Assembly (NCBI GenBank): GCA_016296205.1
Contig: JAEDJS010000045.1
Location: 1-15,225, forward strand
Direction: 5' to 3'
DNA from: Treponema sp.
GTDB taxonomy: Bacteria; Spirochaetota; Spirochaetia; Treponematales; Treponemataceae
DNA: 15,225 nucleotides
In this document: one piece after another, positions 12,802-15,225 of the stretch
Numbering within the stretch: position 1 is the stretch's first letter
Layout: each line of letters opens with the position of its first letter
Position numbers and translations under genes: made by a program
The notes under the pieces: model-generated
Databases searched by the model: none
The model's input: the letters and a program-made list of their open reading frames with translations, nothing else
Told to the model about the DNA's origin: nothing

Positions 12802-13356
12802 GTGACTAAAGTTCAAACTGCAATGGAAATTTTAAAACCAATGAACAAACAACAGATAATTGAACATCTTTTGCTCTCTTTTAAAAAGTATTACGATATT
12901 TACAAAACTCAAGATGAACTCCAGCAAGTTGAATTAAAAGACTATTATGCTCTTGCAGAATTTCATTCTATCAATCAACAGTATTTTCTTGTTAAATCAC
13001 TTCACATTTCCGATGCCGATGAACACGAATACGTTTACTTTGCTCTATTCGATGAACTGAATCAGGAGCAATTGAATTCAATCTCAGAAAAAACCTGGAA
13101 CGCTGGTCTGCAAAAAATAAACGTTTACAATGGACATAAAAAATCAGACATTAAACTTATCATCATAGCAGACAAATTTTCTGAAGACCTTAAAAAAACT
13201 GCAAAAAAAATCAAATATAGAAAAAATTTTAAACACGGACTTTATGGCTGGAGTGATTTTCATCTTCTTGCCTTTGATGTGGAAAATCAGTCTTTTGCCT
13301 GCAACCGATATGGCAAAGATTTAACAAAGCTTTTAAAGTTCACAATTCAAAAGTAA
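12802..13356 (+). CDS. hypothetical protein, function unknown
   Basis: This 184-aa soluble protein has no signal peptide or membrane segment. It is rich in Lys, Asp, Glu and aromatic residues. Landmarks are YYALAEFHSINQQYFLVKS (48-66), IKLIIIADKF (117-126) and, near the end, KKIKYRKNFKHGLYGWSDFH (136-155), followed by LLAFDVENQ. The last block recalls an uncharacterised clostridial family with a 'KKxKYxKxFxxGxxGWxD' motif, but this is from memory and gives no function. The GTG at 12802 is the earliest start; ATGs at 12823 and 12841 are in frame and no start has a good Shine-Dalgarno. It follows a perfect promoter and lies 27 nt before cstA, so it is probably the first gene of the cstA transcript. 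Confidence 0.75.
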   Translation: MTKVQTAMEILKPMNKQQIIEHLLLSFKKYYDIYKTQDELQQVELKDYYALAEFHSINQQYFLVKSLHISDADEHEYVYFALFDELNQEQLNSISEKTWNAGLQKINVYNGHKKSDIKLIIIADKFSEDLKKTAKKIKYRKNFKHGLYGWSDFHLLAFDVENQSFACNRYGKDLTKLLKFTIQK

Positions 13357-13383
13357 TTTATTCTTTAGGAGGAATAAAATAAA

Positions 13384-15111
13384 ATGTCAGCTTTACTTAT
13401 TATTTTAGCGGCTATTGCATTGCTGTTCTGTGGTTATGTATTCTACGGTTCATGGCTTGCAAAAAAGTGGGGCATTGATCCTGCCCGTAAAACTCCAGCA
13501 GAAGAACATCCTGACGGAGTTGATTATGTTACTGCAAAACCTGCAGTATTGATGGGACACCATTATTCTTCAATTGCTGGTGCCGGTCCAATTAATGGTC
13601 CTATTCAGGCCGCAATTTTTGGATGGATTCCTGTATTTTTGTGGTGTGTAATCGGTGGTATTTTCTTTGGTGGCGTTCAGGACTTTGGCTCCCTTTTTGC
13701 ATCAATCCGCAATGATGGAAAAACTGTCGGAGAAATCATCAGCCAGTCCATGGGAAAAATTGCAAAGAAGCTTTTCATCATCTTTACTCTTATGGTTTTA
13801 ATTCTTGTTATTGCATCCTTTGTTAACGTTGTTGCCGGAACATTTATGACAACTGCCAGTGAAATTGCAGATGGAGCAAAAGCATTTGGATTCACACTTA
13901 ATCCAACAAACAATCAGACAACTGCAATGATTTCTCTTCTCTTCATTGTAATTGCTGTTTTTTATGGACTTATGACAAACAAAGGCGGAATGAAAGTTCT
14001 TCCTGCTACAATCATCGGTGTAGTTGCTGTAGCTGCAATTGTTTTGTTTGGCCTTAAAGTTGGTTTTATTATGAACCGCACAGGCTGGATTATTGTTATT
14101 GCTGCATACATTACAATTGCTTCTCTTTTACCTGTCTGGATTATGCTTCAGCCACGTGATTATCTTTCTTCATTCCTTCTTTACGGAATGATGATTGTTG
14201 CTGTTGCCGGAATTATATTCAACGCATTTAAGGGAAATGTAAAATTTGAAATGCCAGCATTTACAAGTTGGAATGTTAACGGACAGACAATGTTCCCAAT
14301 GCTTTTTATCACAGTTGCATGTGGTGCATGTTCTGGATTTCATTCGTTGATTGCTTCTGGTACAACTTCAAAGCAGCTGGATTCAGAAAAGAATGCAAAG
14401 CTTATCGGTTATGGTTCCATGCTTGTTGAATCTGCACTGGGAATTATTTCTTTGATAGCAGTTGGATGTGTTTACAGTCAGAGAGCAAAATACGGTTCAC
14501 CAACAGCAATTTTTGGAAGCGGTATTGCATCTATGTTTGGAGCTGCAGGCACACCAGTTTATAACACAATCTGTGCCCTTCTTACTCTTGCAGTTTCTGT
14601 TTTTGCACTTACTTCTCTTGATACTGCAACAAGATTAAGTCGTTTTATGTTCTCAGAAATGTTCCTCAAAGATGGCGAAAAAGAATGGAAAGATGCAAAG
14701 GGAATTAGAAAAATTCTTGCACATCCATTGTTCGGCACTTTATTAATGGTATTAATCGGATCAACACTGGGATTTATGAAACTTTCTGCAATCTGGGGAC
14801 TGTTCGGAGCTGCCAACCAGCTTCTTGCAGGAATCGCACTGATGGCCGTTGCTGCCTGGCTTGGTGAAGTTGGAAAGAGCAACAAGATGTTCTTTATTCC
14901 AATGATCTTCATGCTTGTTGCAACTTTATCATTCCTCGTAATGACAATCGTTAACAAGTTTAAACTCTGCTTTGGATTGATTGCAGAAAAAGCCGCAGTC
15001 TGGGGCGACTGGTTCCAGTTGATATTTGCCCTTGGAATGGTTGTTCTTGCTGTTATCCTTATTGTAGTTGGAATAAAAACTTTTGCAAAACAGATTAAAA
15101 ATAAAAAATAA
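13384..15111 (+). CDS. cstA: carbon starvation protein CstA family transporter
   Basis: This 575-aa membrane protein belongs to the CstA family, which includes peptide transporter CstA and pyruvate transporter BtsT of E. coli (about 700 aa). It has some 14-16 hydrophobic segments, and the shorter length is usual in anaerobes. The family hallmark GHHYSSIAGAGPINGPI sits at 58-74, followed by GGVQDFGSLFASIRNDGKTVGE (region 96-117; key piece GVQDFGSLFASIR). The C-terminal part (about 330-560) holds the second conserved domain with SLDTATRLSRF near 412-422. AGGAGG 9 nt before the ATG supports the start. Uptake of peptides or pyruvate is likely, the latter two being the only tested roles in the family; which applies here is open. 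No regulator of the BtsSR type is nearby. Confidence 0.93.
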   Translation: MSALLIILAAIALLFCGYVFYGSWLAKKWGIDPARKTPAEEHPDGVDYVTAKPAVLMGHHYSSIAGAGPINGPIQAAIFGWIPVFLWCVIGGIFFGGVQDFGSLFASIRNDGKTVGEIISQSMGKIAKKLFIIFTLMVLILVIASFVNVVAGTFMTTASEIADGAKAFGFTLNPTNNQTTAMISLLFIVIAVFYGLMTNKGGMKVLPATIIGVVAVAAIVLFGLKVGFIMNRTGWIIVIAAYITIASLLPVWIMLQPRDYLSSFLLYGMMIVAVAGIIFNAFKGNVKFEMPAFTSWNVNGQTMFPMLFITVACGACSGFHSLIASGTTSKQLDSEKNAKLIGYGSMLVESALGIISLIAVGCVYSQRAKYGSPTAIFGSGIASMFGAAGTPVYNTICALLTLAVSVFALTSLDTATRLSRFMFSEMFLKDGEKEWKDAKGIRKILAHPLFGTLLMVLIGSTLGFMKLSAIWGLFGAANQLLAGIALMAVAAWLGEVGKSNKMFFIPMIFMLVATLSFLVMTIVNKFKLCFGLIAEKAAVWGDWFQLIFALGMVVLAVILIVVGIKTFAKQIKNKK

Positions 15112-15132
15112 TTAATCGGTTTAAAATTTTTA

Positions 15133-15225
15133 ACGGTTCTGCAATTTGCAAAAAATGTGGCCGGTATTTTTTTGCTCCCCTCGGCTCAAGCGTAAATGCC
15201 TGCCGAACCTGGGCTCCGTTTTTTA
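15133..15225 (+). terminator. possible terminator region and GC-rich dyad after cstA
   Basis: Two weak hairpins follow cstA. The first pairs CGGTT (15135-15139) loosely with GGCCG (15159-15163) before seven T residues (15167-15173). The second pairs TCGGC (15181-15185) with GCCGA (15202-15206), plus CCC/GGG across a bulge, before six T residues (15219-15224). The GC-rich stretch stands out from the AT-rich surroundings and may be an intergenic repeat cut by the window edge. Confidence 0.35.

Overview
The window is AT-rich, gene-dense bacterial DNA. The gene content points to an anaerobe: a PerR / desulfoferrodoxin / rubrerythrin cluster, a flavin reductase fused to a rubredoxin-like tail, a flavoredoxin-type flavin reductase, NADP-type glutamate dehydrogenase and CstA. 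Spirochaete-like lipoprotein signals, frequent starts without a Shine-Dalgarno sequence and the overall gene style suggest a Treponema-like spirochaete, probably gut- or rumen-associated. That assignment is an inference from protein style; the window holds no rRNA or other marker.

Layout. Left edge (1-84): the tail of something outside the window and a strong terminator. 107-1651 (+): a hexapeptide sugar O-acetyltransferase, then a DMT/EamA permease whose start region carries a 20-bp tandem duplication. 1711-3322 (-): an AbrB-type regulator, an ABC ATPase and an ABC-2 permease in one tight operon. 3425-3506: a frameshifted scrap resembling the C-terminus of a formylglycine-enzyme-like (SUMF1) protein. 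3551-4468 (+): lipoprotein ApbE (FAD:protein FMN transferase). 4465-4581 (-): a 38-codon orphan tail. 4623-6755 (-): flavin reductase downstream of gdhA, separated by an array of small palindromic repeats and a strong terminator immediately before the flavin reductase ribosome-binding site. 6969-8494 (-): an unknown lipoprotein and a soluble glycerolipid acyltransferase-like protein. 8615-10467 (+): HD-domain hydrolase, GNAT acetyltransferase and flavin reductase-rubredoxin. 10545-11877 (-): perR-dfx-rbr operon, convergent with the previous unit across a bidirectional terminator. 12003-12716 (+): TtcA-like tRNA thiolase. 12802-15111 (+): an unrecognised protein behind a perfect consensus sigma70 promoter, then CstA.

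How the genes work together. The oxidative-stress block is the functional centre. PerR should repress its own operon through a perfect 15-bp palindrome that covers the -10 box. Desulfoferrodoxin reduces superoxide to peroxide and rubrerythrin reduces the peroxide. The convergent flavin reductase-rubredoxin protein is a plausible electron feeder for both. The other genes are housekeeping or transport: nitrogen assimilation, lipid synthesis, tRNA thiolation, peptide or pyruvate uptake, and export. No CRISPR array, insertion sequence, prophage, tRNA or rRNA is visible. I see no clear new multi-gene system. The most interesting signals are regulatory: the PerR operator with flanking tandem repeats, the palindrome array plus pre-RBS terminator, the duplicated translation start, and the perfect promoter before an unknown gene.
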